Of a stretch of 32,819 bases of DNA, positions 10,582 to 20,458 are shown piece by piece (position 1 is the stretch's first letter; each line of letters begins with the position of its first letter). The DNA lies in contig JAOULC010000033.1 in the NCBI GenBank assembly GCA_029882215.1, positions 1 to 32,819 on the forward strand, given 5' to 3'. The stretch comes from Gammaproteobacteria bacterium (GTDB lineage: Bacteria; Pseudomonadota; Gammaproteobacteria; SZUA-229). A program made the position numbers and the translations under genes. Below the pieces are notes generated by a model. That model had not been told where the DNA came from, searched no databases, and saw only the letters and a program-made list of their open reading frames with translations.

Positions 10582-10610
10582 TCTGTTGTCCGGCTGAGCC
10601 GGGCAACAGA
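10582..10610 (-). terminator. Secondary GC-rich hairpin directly after fusA2
   Basis: TCTGTTGTCCGGC (10582-10594) pairs with GCCGGGCAACAGA (10598-10610) at 12 of 13 positions around a 3-nt loop, 7 bp past the fusA2 stop. On the minus-strand transcript it precedes the strong terminator, giving a tandem hairpin 3' end. Confidence 0.5.
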
Positions 10611-10617
10611 GAGAATA

Positions 10618-12702
10618 TTACTTCTCTTTTTTACGTTCTTCAGCTTCTCTGATAACTTCATCAGAAACGTTCTTAGGACATGGGTTGTAATGATCAAATT
10701 CCATAGAGAACTGACCACGACCCGATGTCATAGTACGCAGGTCACCGATGTAACCGAACATTTCAGAAAGCGGGCACTGTGCCTTGATACGAACACCGGT
10801 AGGGCCGGCATCCTGGCCTAAGATCATGCCGCGACGACGGTTTAAGTCACCGATAACATCACCGACGTTGTCATCAGGCGTGAACACGTCAACTTTCATG
10901 ATAGGCTCGATGATCTGAGGGCCTGCTTTTTTAACGGTCTGACGGAATGCGCCTTTAGCCGCAATTTCGAAAGCAATTGCTGATGAGTCCACCGCGTGGA
11001 AAGCACCGTCCATTAATGTGAACTTAATGTCCAGAACCGGGTAACCGGCCAGTACACCAGTACCCATCATGCTGTTGAAACCTTTTTCAACGGCAGGCCA
11101 GAATTCACGAGGTACGTTACCACCGGTTACTTTAGATTCAAACACAAAACCTGAGCCAGGTTCACCTGGTTCGATGATGTAGTCGATTTTACCGTACTGA
11201 CCTGAACCACCAGACTGTTTCTTATGTGTGTAAGAGTCTTCAACTTGCTGAGTGATTGTTTCGCGGTATGCAACCTGTGGCTTACCAACAATCAGTTCAA
11301 CACCGTGAGTACGCTTGAGGATATCAACTTTGATATCAAGGTGTAATTCACCCATACCTTTAAGGATGGTTTCACCACTGTCTTCATCAGTTTCAACGTA
11401 GAACGACGGATCTTCTGCAACCATTTTACCGATCGCAATACCCATTTTCTCAGAAGCGCCTTTATCTTTTGGTGCTACCGCGATAGAGATAACTGGCTCA
11501 GGGAATACCATAGGCTCAAGTGTTGCCGGGTTTTTAACATCAGCTAACGTGTGACCTGTCTGAACATTTTTCAAACCAACGAAAGCGACGATATCACCCG
11601 CCTGGCAAGAATCAATTTCATTACGGTCATTAGCGTGCATTTCCACCATACGGCCGATACGCTCTGTTTTACCAGTGAAGGTATTAAGTAAAGTATCACC
11701 TTTATTAACTGTACCTGAATAGATACGAACGAAAGTCAGGGCACCGAAACGGTCATCCATGATTTTGAACGCAAGTGCACGTACAGGTAGGGTGGCGTCA
11801 ACGATCGCAGACTTACCAGTAGGCTCACCTTCAAGATCAACTTCAGGCTGTGGAATAACTTCAGTCGGGCTTGGCAGGTAATCAACAACACCGTCCAGAA
11901 CATTCTGAACGCCTTTGTTTTTAAATGCAGAACCACAGAAAGTAGGGAAGAAGTCCAGATTGATAGTGCCTTTACGGATACAGCGCTTAAGCTCTTCAAT
12001 AGAAGGCTCGGTGCCATCAAGATACGCTTCCATCAGATCATCATCCTGCTCAACAGCCGTTTCGATCAGCATTTCACGGTATTCTTCGATTTTGTCAGCC
12101 ATATCAGCAGGTGGCTCGATAATTTGGTAATTCATTGGATCACCAGAGCCATCCCAGACCCATGCTTTACGAGTCAGCAGGTCAACCACACCGGTGAAAT
12201 CATCTTCGATGCCGATAGGCAGAACCATAATCAACGGGTTAGCCGCTAATACGTTTTTAACCTGGTCTACTACGCGGTAGAAATCACCACCCATACGATC
12301 GAGCTTGTTAACGAAAATAACACGGGCAACACCGGATTCGTTAGCATAACGCCAGTTAGTTTCTGACTGTGGCTCAACACCACCAGAGGCACAGAATACA
12401 CCGATACCGCCGTCCAGTACTTTTAATGAACGGTAAACTTCGATAGTGAAGTCAACGTGTCCTGGTGTATCGATGATGTTAAAACGATGATCTTTCCAGA
12501 AACAAGTTGTGGCAGCAGACTGGATAGTAATACCGCGCTCAGCTTCCTGTTCCATGAAGTCAGTAGTCGATGCACCATCATGTACTTCACCGATCTTATG
12601 GATCTTACCGGTCAGTTTCAGGATACGTTCAGTCGTTGTTGTTTTACCGGCATCTACGTGGGCGAAGATTCCAATGTTTCTGTAAAGCGATAGGTCAGTC
12701 AT
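10618..12702 (-). CDS. fusA2: Elongation factor G, second type (EF-G2)
   Basis: This is a translational GTPase of 694 residues. G1 motif AHVDAGKT is at 14-21, switch II DTPGH at 78-82 and G4 NKLD at 132-135, followed by the EF-G domains II-V, ending in a Lys/Glu-rich tail. Many stretches ([35 protein letters not shown]) resemble, from memory, the EF-G2 of Vibrio and relatives rather than the canonical str-operon EF-G. It is monocistronic, without rpsL, rpsG or tuf next to it, which also argues for the paralogue. Whether the paralogue drives elongation or only special functions such as recycling is not known from sequence. The ATG at 12702 fits the family N-terminus; the ribosome binding site is weak. 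Confidence 0.9.
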   Translation of the reverse strand: MTDLSLYRNIGIFAHVDAGKTTTTERILKLTGKIHKIGEVHDGASTTDFMEQEAERGITIQSAATTCFWKDHRFNIIDTPGHVDFTIEVYRSLKVLDGGIGVFCASGGVEPQSETNWRYANESGVARVIFVNKLDRMGGDFYRVVDQVKNVLAANPLIMVLPIGIEDDFTGVVDLLTRKAWVWDGSGDPMNYQIIEPPADMADKIEEYREMLIETAVEQDDDLMEAYLDGTEPSIEELKRCIRKGTINLDFFPTFCGSAFKNKGVQNVLDGVVDYLPSPTEVIPQPEVDLEGEPTGKSAIVDATLPVRALAFKIMDDRFGALTFVRIYSGTVNKGDTLLNTFTGKTERIGRMVEMHANDRNEIDSCQAGDIVAFVGLKNVQTGHTLADVKNPATLEPMVFPEPVISIAVAPKDKGASEKMGIAIGKMVAEDPSFYVETDEDSGETILKGMGELHLDIKVDILKRTHGVELIVGKPQVAYRETITQQVEDSYTHKKQSGGSGQYGKIDYIIEPGEPGSGFVFESKVTGGNVPREFWPAVEKGFNSMMGTGVLAGYPVLDIKFTLMDGAFHAVDSSAIAFEIAAKGAFRQTVKKAGPQIIEPIMKVDVFTPDDNVGDVIGDLNRRRGMILGQDAGPTGVRIKAQCPLSEMFGYIGDLRTMTSGRGQFSMEFDHYNPCPKNVSDEVIREAEERKKEK

Positions 12703-13071
12703 TTTTGCACTCTGAAGTTGGCATTAAAATACTGGCATCCATACTCTGAGTTAGTCTCATTTGATCACTGACTCTGATGGTCCAGGTTCCAGATGGATTT
12801 CTATTGAAGCGATGTGTCCAGCTCGAATAAAACCAATCCGGGGAAACTTGCATTCAAGTGTAGCAGCGTTGATTATTCCCGCTAGCCCACTCATCCATTT
12901 TTGAAGGGGGACATTCTACAGGAAAAACAGGTGCAAATAGTATATATATCGGCGTGAAATACTGAATTTTTGGAATAAATTTAGCTATTTGTATGATTTT
13001 TCTTTGAATTGAGCCGGCTTGTGTACCATTCGCTGGCCATTGTGGCTGTTAGAGATGCGATTATGCCGTGC
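12703..13071. other. Intergenic region upstream of fusA2, downstream of cobS
   Basis: This 369-bp stretch has no supportable gene. It holds the presumed fusA2 promoter and leader. An AT-rich segment around 12911-12967 contains -10-like sequences on the minus strand (TAGAAT at 12912-12917, TATACT at 12939-12944), but no good -35 accompanies them. That would give a leader of roughly 200 nt. No clear terminator follows cobS. The small palindrome AGCCGGCT occurs at 13012-13019. Confidence 0.3.
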
Positions 13072-13806
13072 TTACAGGCTTAAAAAGGCTATCAAAACAA
13101 TGACTTCGCTGAGTTCAACCAGGGTACCGGCGACATCACCGGTGATACCGCTAATGCGCTTGATACTGAGCTGGCGAATAATAAAAAAGACCGATAAAGC
13201 GGCAAAAATGACAATTAATGCAGATATACCCATTAAACTCACTGCTAAAGTTACCGTCAGTAGCTGCATTAAAAGGTGTCTTGTATTGGATTTGTGTTGT
13301 GTTAACGCCTGCCCCAGGCCACTGCTCCGCACATAACGGGTGGTATGGAATAGCAGGGGCAACAGACTGCGTGCGAGAACCGGTGATAAAATCAATGCCG
13401 CCCATGCCTGTTGAGTGATGACCGCTTCAATCGCGCTAAACTTTAATAGCAGCAGACAAACCACGAGAGTAACGGCCACCGGCCCGCTTTGCGGGTCTTT
13501 CATGATGGCCAGTGTTTTGTCTTTGTCGCCATAACCACCCACCCAGGCATCGGCACAGTCAGCCAGCCCGTCCAGGTGCAGCGCACCGGTCAGCATCACC
13601 CAGGTTGTCAGAACAATAGCGGCCAGCAAATGACTGGAGGGCAGTGTGATATACAGCGCACTGAGGCTGAGTATGACACCAATCATCAGCCCGACCAGTG
13701 GGTAATAGTACTGAGATAAACCGATTTCGCGATCACTGATCGCAGCCAGATTTGGAGTGGGTAGGCGGGTTAAAAATTGCACGGCCAGCAATATCGGGCG
13801 AATCAT
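13072..13806 (-). CDS. cobS: Adenosylcobinamide-GDP ribazoletransferase (cobalamin synthase)
   Basis: CobS is the inner-membrane enzyme joining adenosylcobinamide-GDP to alpha-ribazole(-phosphate), the last assembly step to adenosylcobalamin (phosphate). It has 244 residues with several hydrophobic helices. The family signatures HLDGLADCADA (77-87) and IMKDPQSG (101-108), rich in Asp for Mg binding, are intact, and the N-terminus (LAVQFLTRLP) is typical. The ATG overlaps the cobC stop by 4 bp, so it is the distal gene of cobQ-cobU-cobT-cobC-cobS. Confidence 0.95.
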   Translation of the reverse strand: MIRPILLAVQFLTRLPTPNLAAISDREIGLSQYYYPLVGLMIGVILSLSALYITLPSSHLLAAIVLTTWVMLTGALHLDGLADCADAWVGGYGDKDKTLAIMKDPQSGPVAVTLVVCLLLLKFSAIEAVITQQAWAALILSPVLARSLLPLLFHTTRYVRSSGLGQALTQHKSNTRHLLMQLLTVTLAVSLMGISALIVIFAALSVFFIIRQLSIKRISGITGDVAGTLVELSEVIVLIAFLSL

Positions 13807-14399
13807 TTAACGGCACCTGCATGAAACACTAAACTGGCGTACTGTTTTTCATCTTCATCAAAGCTGATGCGTATCCGGCTCATTGAAGCCAGCGGACATT
13901 CTATTGATAACAGCTGAGAGAGTGGTATTGATAAAACATGAGCGATAATCATTCTAATAACGCCGCCATGTGTCACTAGAAGCACGTTTTTGTCACTATG
14001 TTCACAGATTAAATTTTCCCAGCCAGCAACAATACGTTGTTGAAAATCCAGCAGCTTCTCACCATTAGGCGGTGTGTTATTAAGCGGGTCATGCCAGAAA
14101 GCATTAAGCTCGTGAGCATGAGTTACCTGAATGTGTTCGGCGCTTACGCCATCCCAGTCGCCAAAATTCATTTCCATAAATTCTGCCATCTCATGTGCGC
14201 AATGTTGTTGCTGCTGTGCCCACTGGCGGGCAAACTCGGCACAGCGTTTTAAAGGCGAGTAAATAACGCAGTCTGTCTGGTACTCTTGTAAAGCCGCGCG
14301 CATTTGCTGCCAGCCGAGGCTGCTTAACGGATCATCAGTGTGGCCACGAAAACAGGCTTGGCCTTCTGCTTCGCCGTGTCTTAACAAATCCACAAACAT
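13803..14399 (-). CDS. cobC: Alpha-ribazole phosphatase, histidine phosphatase family
   Basis: This is a 198-residue protein of the phosphoglycerate-mutase-like superfamily. The phospho-acceptor His8 lies in LLRHGE near the N-terminus, and the second catalytic His is in VTHGGVIR. It would dephosphorylate alpha-ribazole-5'-phosphate or adenosylcobalamin-5'-phosphate at the end of nucleotide-loop assembly. Superfamily is certain; the exact role rests on its place between cobT (2 bp gap) and cobS (4-bp overlap). Several unrelated enzymes share the fold, but this context leaves little doubt. Confidence 0.9.
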   Translation of the reverse strand: MFVDLLRHGEAEGQACFRGHTDDPLSSLGWQQMRAALQEYQTDCVIYSPLKRCAEFARQWAQQQQHCAHEMAEFMEMNFGDWDGVSAEHIQVTHAHELNAFWHDPLNNTPPNGEKLLDFQQRIVAGWENLICEHSDKNVLLVTHGGVIRMIIAHVLSIPLSQLLSIECPLASMSRIRISFDEDEKQYASLVFHAGAVK

Positions 14400-14401
14400 G
14401 C

Positions 14402-15457
14402 TTATTCGCTTTTCTCAGAAACACCGGCTTCTGCAAAGGTCGCCATTTGGGCATGCAAAGCACAGGCGCTTTTGATGATAGGAATGACAAGCGCTGCGCC
14501 GCTGCCTTCTCCCAGGCGCATACTCAGGTCCAGTATTGGTGTAGCATCTAAGGCGCGCATAATAATCTGATGTCCGGGTTCTGCTGAGGCGTGTGCGTAG
14601 ATAAACCAGTCTTCTGCTGAGGGTTTGATGCGTGATGCAACAAGGGCTGCGATACTGCTGATAAAACCATCGACAAGCACCGGTATGCCTAATTGCGCGC
14701 AGCGTATATAACTGCCAGCAATGGCGGCAATTTCAAAACCGCCAAAGGTTTCCAGTGCCTCCAGAGGCTCATCTTTTGCAATATCATGCAGCGCCAGTGC
14801 CTGATTAATGATGTCGGCTTTTTTTGATACGCCATCTGTATTAAGCCCTGTTCCAGGCCCCGCCAGATCCTGGGCTCTTCTGCCTAATAACACACAGGCA
14901 ACAGCCGTGGCAGAGGAGGTATTGGCGATCCCCATTTCACCGGCAATAAATAAATCGGTTTTATTCGCATGAGCCTCATCAGCCATTTCAGCGCCAACCG
15001 ATAAGGCTGTGATGCACTGTTCTACTGACATTGCAGGCTGCACAGAAAAGTCATTGGTACCGGCTGCAATGGATCTGTCGATCACACCTTTAAGATTATC
15101 GGCAGGGAAGGCGGTACCCAGATTCACAACGTTCAGTCTGGCATGATTGGCTCTGGCCAGTACATTAATTGCCGCGCCACCGCGGGCAAAGTTTTTAATC
15201 ATTTCTGCGGTGACAGCCTGTGGAAATGCAGATACGCCCTGGTTAGCAATGCCGTGATCGGCGGCAAATACTGTTATCTGTACAGAGTTAATCTCTGGCA
15301 ATTTTTTATTTTGCAAAGAGGCGAGTTTAATGGCGATATCTTCCAGTTTTCCCAGTGCGCCGGGTGGCTTGGTGAGCTGCGTCTGGTGCTCGCTCGCCTG
15401 AGTGAAAAAATCGTGACTGGGTGTCATACAAGCTTGTTCAAGCCAGGTTGGGTTCAT
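14402..15457 (-). CDS. cobT: Nicotinate-nucleotide--dimethylbenzimidazole phosphoribosyltransferase
   Basis: CobT activates the lower ligand base: NaMN plus 5,6-dimethylbenzimidazole gives alpha-ribazole-5'-phosphate. It has 351 residues, close to the family norm. Visible signatures are KPPGALGKLE near residue 30, FAADHGIANQGVSAFPQ (64-80), GEMGIANTSSA and the catalytic glutamate in RLGEGSG. That glutamate falls at position 317, the same number as in the well-studied Salmonella enzyme. The ATG overlaps the cobU stop by one base. Its DMB substrate would come from BluB, encoded about 8 kb away in the same island. Confidence 0.97.
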   Translation of the reverse strand: MNPTWLEQACMTPSHDFFTQASEHQTQLTKPPGALGKLEDIAIKLASLQNKKLPEINSVQITVFAADHGIANQGVSAFPQAVTAEMIKNFARGGAAINVLARANHARLNVVNLGTAFPADNLKGVIDRSIAAGTNDFSVQPAMSVEQCITALSVGAEMADEAHANKTDLFIAGEMGIANTSSATAVACVLLGRRAQDLAGPGTGLNTDGVSKKADIINQALALHDIAKDEPLEALETFGGFEIAAIAGSYIRCAQLGIPVLVDGFISSIAALVASRIKPSAEDWFIYAHASAEPGHQIIMRALDATPILDLSMRLGEGSGAALVIPIIKSACALHAQMATFAEAGVSEKSE

Positions 15458-15990
15458 TAAAGACTACCTTTTAATACATGTGGTAAACCGGCTACTGTTA
15501 AAATAACGCGGTCAGAAAGTGAGGCTAGTTTCTGGTGTAAAACACCGGCTTCATCGCAGAACTGGCGGGCCAGTTTTGATTCAGGAATGATGCCCATGCT
15601 GGTTTCGTTTGCGACAAATATAATATTGCCATTAAGCGCGGGTAATGAGTTTATGAGTTTATCGGTTTCTTGTTTTAACAGTGACGGATCATCATGCAGC
15701 AGTAAATTTGTTAGCCATAATGTCAGGCAATCAACCAGCAGATATTTATTTGCAGATGAATATTTAATGAGTGTGTCTGCAAGGTTAAACGGCTCTTCAA
15801 TCAGCTGCCAGTGAGCAGGGCGCTGTAATTCATGCTGCCTGATTCTGTCCAGCATTGACGGGTCGATCATGCCATTAAATTCTTTTTGCGCTGTTGCGAT
15901 ATAGATCACATCCAGCGCCGAATCGCTGGCATGTTGTTCTGCCAGTTTACTCTTGCCTGATTTAACGCCACCGAGGATTAATTCAATCAT
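15457..15990 (-). CDS. cobU: Adenosylcobinamide kinase / adenosylcobinamide-phosphate guanylyltransferase
   Basis: This is a bifunctional 177-residue enzyme that phosphorylates adenosylcobinamide and transfers GMP to make adenosylcobinamide-GDP. The P-loop GGVKSGKS is at residues 7-14. The [13 protein letters not shown] segment carries the candidate guanylylated His (His53). [11 protein letters not shown] and [11 protein letters not shown] are family hallmarks. It overlaps cobQ by 4 bp upstream and cobT by 1 bp downstream, indicating translational coupling. The family is also named CobP. Confidence 0.95.
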   Translation of the reverse strand: MIELILGGVKSGKSKLAEQHASDSALDVIYIATAQKEFNGMIDPSMLDRIRQHELQRPAHWQLIEEPFNLADTLIKYSSANKYLLVDCLTLWLTNLLLHDDPSLLKQETDKLINSLPALNGNIIFVANETSMGIIPESKLARQFCDEAGVLHQKLASLSDRVILTVAGLPHVLKGSL

Positions 15991-17474
15991 GCCAACTCGC
16001 TTTTGTGGATGTCGGGCGTTGTAATATTGAGCAATTGAAAAACAGCAGCCAGATCAATGTGCTGTTCGATGGTATCAGCAAGGCGGTTAATATCATCTTC
16101 CCGGCGTTTAAAATAATCAATGGCCTGTGCATTCTCAAGGCCGGCCCATTCCAGCATCGACTGACATGAGGTTTGTTCTTCAAACAGGCCGTGGCAATAG
16201 GTGCCCATGATCTGGTTATCTGCAGAGATGGCGCCGTCGCTTCTGTTCGTAAAGACAAGTGCAGGATTATTTAGTGCAGCGCCGGTTGAAACACCGCAAT
16301 GAATTTCATAACCACTGACTTCGCTGGCCGACTGTGCCAGCTGACCTTTTACATTTTTCAGCTGTTTGTCAGCAAGTAATGTGGTTTTAAAATCTAGCAA
16401 GCCAAATGCTTCGATACTGCCTGCGGTACTTTCTATGCCGTCAGGGTCATGAATGGTTTTACCGAGCATTTGAAAACCGCCGCAAATGCCTAGCAGCTTG
16501 CCGCCATAGCGCAGGTGCTTGTTAATGTGCTGAACCCAGCCATGTTGTTTGAGCCAGTTAAAATCATCCCGTACATTTTTACTGCCGGGTAAAATGATTA
16601 AATCGCAGGGCGGAATGTCGGCGTCTGCTGCAATGAACTGACAATCTACCTGAGGGTGTAATCTGAGCGGATCAAAATCGGTATGGTTACTGATTCTGGG
16701 CAGTACCGGTACGATCACTTTCAATGGCTTGTCGCTATCAAATGTATTTTCAGAATTGATAGCATCTTCTGCTTCAAGGTGAAAATTCATCAGATAGGGC
16801 AGTGTTCCATAAACTGTTTTTTTTGTGTGATCTTCAAGCCAGTTGTTACCGGGTGTTAATAAAGAAATATCACCGCGAAAACGATTAATCACAAAACCTT
16901 TGGTGCGATCCTGTTCAGACTGGCTGAGCAGATTCAGTGTGCCGGTTAAATGTGCAAACACACCGCCCTTATCAATATCGGCAATGATAATGACCGGGCA
17001 ATCGACCGCTTCTGCAAATCCCATATTGGCAATGTCACGATCACGTAAATTAATTTCAGCAGGACTGCCGGCACCTTCTACAATGATGATATCGTATTGT
17101 TCGGATAAACGCCGGTGTGATTCAAGCACCGCTTTCATCGCCACTGTTTTGTACTGATGATAATCACGCGCATTCATGTCTTTTAATGCTTTGCCGTGAA
17201 TAATAATTTGTGCGTTCTGATCACTGCTGGGCTTTAATAAAACCGGGTTCATATCAATGTGCGGTGCTAAGCCACAAGCCTGAGCCTGCACCGCCTGAGC
17301 ACGGCCAATTTCACCGCCATCAGCAGTAACCGCACTGTTTAATGCCATGTTCTGTGGTTTGAACGGCGCGACGGAAATTCCACGGCGATGTAATACACGA
17401 CATAAGCCCGCAACAAAGGTACTTTTTCCGGCATCTGATGTCGTACCTTGTATCATTAGGGTGTGTGTATTCAT
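15987..17474 (-). CDS. cobQ: Adenosylcobyric acid synthase (glutamine-hydrolysing)
   Basis: CobQ/CbiP amidates adenosylcobyrinate a,c-diamide at four side chains to give adenosylcobyric acid. It has 495 residues. The N-terminal dethiobiotin-synthetase-like ATPase domain starts with [11 protein letters not shown] (9-19). The C-terminal GATase domain has nucleophile Cys331 in [10 protein letters not shown] and His428 in [10 protein letters not shown]. It is the first gene of the minus-strand cob operon and starts only 67 bp from divergent cbiB. That gap is too short for a cobalamin riboswitch. Its presence implies that adenosylcobyrinate diamide is made or obtained by the cell. Confidence 0.96.
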   Translation of the reverse strand: MNTHTLMIQGTTSDAGKSTFVAGLCRVLHRRGISVAPFKPQNMALNSAVTADGGEIGRAQAVQAQACGLAPHIDMNPVLLKPSSDQNAQIIIHGKALKDMNARDYHQYKTVAMKAVLESHRRLSEQYDIIIVEGAGSPAEINLRDRDIANMGFAEAVDCPVIIIADIDKGGVFAHLTGTLNLLSQSEQDRTKGFVINRFRGDISLLTPGNNWLEDHTKKTVYGTLPYLMNFHLEAEDAINSENTFDSDKPLKVIVPVLPRISNHTDFDPLRLHPQVDCQFIAADADIPPCDLIILPGSKNVRDDFNWLKQHGWVQHINKHLRYGGKLLGICGGFQMLGKTIHDPDGIESTAGSIEAFGLLDFKTTLLADKQLKNVKGQLAQSASEVSGYEIHCGVSTGAALNNPALVFTNRSDGAISADNQIMGTYCHGLFEEQTSCQSMLEWAGLENAQAIDYFKRREDDINRLADTIEQHIDLAAVFQLLNITTPDIHKSELA

Positions 17475-17541
17475 GTTATTATTAGTCTTTTAATGTCATT
17501 GGACGAGGGCGCTATAAAGTGACCTATTATATTTCTAAACC

Positions 17542-18465
17542 ATGATTGAATCTGCCCTAATTTTGTCTTTTTCCCTGTTACTTGATCAATTATTGGGCGA
17601 ACCGCGCCGCTTTCATCCACTGGTAGGTTTTGGCTGGTGTGTGGATAAGCTCGAGTCAATAATGAACAGGGGCAAATATTTGCGCTTAAAAGGACTGATC
17701 GCGGTTTCTATTTTGCTTTTGCCGCTGTTATTTCTCAGTCACTACGGCCTGAACTATTTTGCACAGCAGCCTGTGATATGGCTGGCAGATGTGCTGATTA
17801 TTTATCTGGCGATCGGTCACAAAAGTTTAATGCAACATGCCAGCGCTATTATGCTGCCATTGAGTCAGTCTGATATCGCAACCGCCCGCACAAATCTGTC
17901 CTATATTGTGAGCCGTGATACCGGCCGTTTACAAAAGCCGGCGGTTATCATCGCGACAGTAGAGTCGGTGATAGAAAACAGTAACGATGCGATTTTTGCA
18001 GCCATATTCTGGTATTTGCTGGCGGGTGTACCCGGCGTGATTTGCTATCGCCTGATCAATACACTGGATGCGATGTGGGGTTACAAAAATAAGCGTTTTC
18101 TTGAGTTTGGCCGCGCAGCAGCCAAACTCGATGATGCAATGAACTGGATACCGGCGCGATTAACCGTGCTGACGTTTGCGCTGTTTGGAAATTTCAAACG
18201 GGTATTGATAACGGCTTTTGAACAGGGTGCATTATGCAGTAGTCCGAATGCCGGCCCGGTAATGGCAGCCGGGGCCTGTAGTCTGAATGTTAAGCTGGGT
18301 GGTGATGCTTTTTATCAGGGAGTAAGGATTGCCAAGCCGCAATTGGGTTACGGTGACGCGCCTCAGCTTAAAACCATTCAACAGGCCATGAGGCTGGTCA
18401 ATAAAAGTCTGCTGCTCTGGTTATCTGTTATTATTCTTTTTGCCGTTATTATTGAGGTGATCTAA
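17542..18465 (+). CDS. cbiB: Adenosylcobinamide-phosphate synthase, membrane protein
   Basis: CbiB (CobD in the aerobic nomenclature) attaches the aminopropanol-phosphate arm to adenosylcobyric acid. It has 307 residues with several hydrophobic helices. Family motifs are visible: LLDQLLGEPRRFHPLVGFG near the N-terminus, SRDTGRLQ, then ATVESVIENSNDAIFAA and YRLINTLDAMWGYK with conserved acidic residues, and KLDDAMNWIPARL. It overlaps the next gene by one base (TAATG). It is the first gene of the plus-strand cbiB-cobD-btuF unit, divergent from cobQ, so both arms of the late pathway leave one short shared control region. Confidence 0.95.
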   Translation: MIESALILSFSLLLDQLLGEPRRFHPLVGFGWCVDKLESIMNRGKYLRLKGLIAVSILLLPLLFLSHYGLNYFAQQPVIWLADVLIIYLAIGHKSLMQHASAIMLPLSQSDIATARTNLSYIVSRDTGRLQKPAVIIATVESVIENSNDAIFAAIFWYLLAGVPGVICYRLINTLDAMWGYKNKRFLEFGRAAAKLDDAMNWIPARLTVLTFALFGNFKRVLITAFEQGALCSSPNAGPVMAAGACSLNVKLGGDAFYQGVRIAKPQLGYGDAPQLKTIQQAMRLVNKSLLLWLSVIILFAVIIEVI

Positions 18466-19490
18466 TGCTAAATCATGGCGGTCGTCTTAATCAGGCAGCA
18501 AAAAAATTTAATATTCCCGTTGAAAACTGGATTGATTTATCCACCGGCATCAACCCATATCACTGGCCACTCCCACAGATTCCGGACGACTGTTTTACTC
18601 GTCTGCCGGAAGATGATGACGGTTTGATAAAAGCGGCGCAGCAATATTATCAGACCGGTCATTTACTGGCGGTTGCCGGCAGTCAGGCTGTTATTCAGTT
18701 GTTACCGCATCTGCGGGAAAAGTCCAAAGTGGCTGTGCCGGCTGTTGGTTATGCAGAGCACGCCTATCAATGGAAAAAAGCAGGTCATGATGTTGTTTTT
18801 TATCAGGCGAGTGATCTTGAAAAAATAATCAATACAGTCGATGTATTAATTATTATTAATCCTAATAATCCCGGCGGTGAATTATATCAGCGCCAGCATT
18901 TAATAGAGTGGCACCAGCAACTGCAAACACGTCAGGGCTGGTTGATTGTGGATGAGGCCTTTATTGATGCTGAAGTGACGGCGGTTTCTGTGGTTGATTT
19001 GGCGCATACTCCCGGTTTAATTGTATTAAGATCGGTGGGTAAGTTTTTTGGTCTGGCTGGCATCAGAAGCGGTTTTGTTTTTGCTGAGCAGGCATTGCTC
19101 GATAATATCAAAGAAAGCCTGGGGCCATGGAGTTTGTCCGCTGTCAGTCGGTATATAACCAAGCTGGCTTTATCGGATCGCGCCTGGCAGCAACAGATGA
19201 CTGTGATTTTGCAGCAGTCATCGCAAAAACTGGATCAGCTGATTGTTCGTTACAGTGGCCAAAAACCTGCTGGTACGCATTTATTTAAAACCCTGATGCA
19301 TACGCAAGCGGAACAACTGGCACAGCTGTTTGCAGAAAAAGCCGTGCTGGTCAGGCTGCTGGATAACAGGCAGGGCATTCGACTGGGACTGCCAAAAGAA
19401 ACGCAATGGCAACAGCTGGAGCTGGTTTTTAGTCAGGTGTTTCGTAATATTAATTCAACACAACAAAAAGAAACAAGACGGACAGCATGA
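18465..19490 (+). CDS. cobD: L-threonine-O-3-phosphate decarboxylase (PLP)
   Basis: This fold-type I PLP enzyme makes (R)-1-amino-2-propanol O-2-phosphate, the substrate CbiB attaches to cobyric acid. It has 341 residues. STGINPYHWP near residue 30 matches the CobD N-terminus. NPNNP (132-136), DEAF (163-166) and the PLP lysine Lys193 in SVGKFFGLAGIR are intact. Histidinol-phosphate aminotransferase is the closest confusable family, but the N-terminus and the overlap with cbiB settle the call. It overlaps btuF by 4 bp. The kinase that makes threonine phosphate (PduX type) is not in the window. Confidence 0.93.
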   Translation: MLNHGGRLNQAAKKFNIPVENWIDLSTGINPYHWPLPQIPDDCFTRLPEDDDGLIKAAQQYYQTGHLLAVAGSQAVIQLLPHLREKSKVAVPAVGYAEHAYQWKKAGHDVVFYQASDLEKIINTVDVLIIINPNNPGGELYQRQHLIEWHQQLQTRQGWLIVDEAFIDAEVTAVSVVDLAHTPGLIVLRSVGKFFGLAGIRSGFVFAEQALLDNIKESLGPWSLSAVSRYITKLALSDRAWQQQMTVILQQSSQKLDQLIVRYSGQKPAGTHLFKTLMHTQAEQLAQLFAEKAVLVRLLDNRQGIRLGLPKETQWQQLELVFSQVFRNINSTQQKETRRTA

Positions 19491-20380
19491 GAACATTATT
19501 TTCAATAATCACCTTTGCATTTAGCCTGAATGCGTTTGCACAGTCATTTACGCTGACCGATGATGATGGTTACAGCGTTAGCTTTAGCAGCCCGGCAAAA
19601 CGCATTATCAGTCTTGCACCGCACGCAACCGAACTGTTATTTGCAGCCGGGGCCAGTGTTCAGGTTGTTGCCACCGTCAGCTACAGTGATTTTCCTGAGC
19701 AGGCAAAAACCATTCCGAGAATCGGCTCGTATAAAAAAATTGATATGGAATCGGTGGTTAAAATAAACCCTGATCTGATCATTGCGTGGAACAGCGGCGG
19801 TGTTGAACAGCAAATTGCTGACCTGAAGAGACTGGGCTTTAAGGTTTATTTAAGTGAACCCACGTCGTTTGAAGATGTTGCTACAAATATCATCAATATG
19901 GGAAAGATTTTGGGTACAACAGAAACCGCTCAGGCAGCTGCCGGTGTTTATCTTCAGGAGCTGGGCAGGCTGAAGAAAAAATACAATAACCTGAAACCGG
20001 TTGATGTGTTTTATCAGGTCTGGAATATACCATTAAGAACTATTAATAACGGCCATTTGATATCCAGTGTGATTAAATTCTGTGGAGGTCATAATGTGTT
20101 TGGTGAGCTTTCTATGCGGGCACCAAAAGTCGGCATTGAGTCAGTCATTGAGAAAAATCCGCAGGCTATCATCATTGGTATGAGTGAAGACAGAAAAGAC
20201 TGGGTTGATCCGTGGTTTCAGTGGAAGTCTATTGATGCCGTTAAAAATAATCACATATATAGCGTGAATGCCGACCTGATTGTAAGACAGGGTCCGAGGG
20301 TTTTACAGGGTGCGAAGCGGGTCTGTGAAGTGCTGGAGAAGGTCAGGAGTGACTCATTAGTCGACAGGAACAAAAAGTGA
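19487..20380 (+). CDS. btuF: Cobalamin-binding periplasmic protein (BtuF-like)
   Basis: This is a 297-residue substrate-binding protein for a B12 ABC importer. The signal peptide ends near NAFA (residue 18). The class III binding-protein pattern is clear: PAKRIISLAPHATELLFAAGA, then VATVSYSDFPEQAKTIPRIGSY, NPDLIIAW, and a C-terminal lobe with NAD-like VRQGPRVLQGA. Similarity is strongest, from memory, to BtuF-type cobalamin binders. It is the last gene of cbiB-cobD-btuF, with a 4-bp overlap. The transporter genes btuC and btuD lie about 8 kb away, and a second BtuF-like gene lies at 24066-24878. Confidence 0.88.
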   Translation: MRTLFSIITFAFSLNAFAQSFTLTDDDGYSVSFSSPAKRIISLAPHATELLFAAGASVQVVATVSYSDFPEQAKTIPRIGSYKKIDMESVVKINPDLIIAWNSGGVEQQIADLKRLGFKVYLSEPTSFEDVATNIINMGKILGTTETAQAAAGVYLQELGRLKKKYNNLKPVDVFYQVWNIPLRTINNGHLISSVIKFCGGHNVFGELSMRAPKVGIESVIEKNPQAIIIGMSEDRKDWVDPWFQWKSIDAVKNNHIYSVNADLIVRQGPRVLQGAKRVCEVLEKVRSDSLVDRNKK

Positions 20381-20458
20381 AAAAATAATTTTAATAAATG
20401 ACAGTCATAAATACGCTAAAAAACACCCGCTGTTCAGCCAGGATTAAGAGGTTATCCG

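Noticed and set aside
13019-13336. Plus-strand open frame of about 105 codons antisense to cobS
   Set aside because: It lies opposite a secure gene in a shadow frame, with no ribosome binding site or family resemblance.
17475-17541. Possible riboswitch between cobQ and cbiB
   Set aside because: The 67-bp gap is too short and contains no B12-box or GCxxCGCAACGG-type core. Promoter-like AT-rich pieces exist but no -35/-10 pair with proper spacing is convincing.
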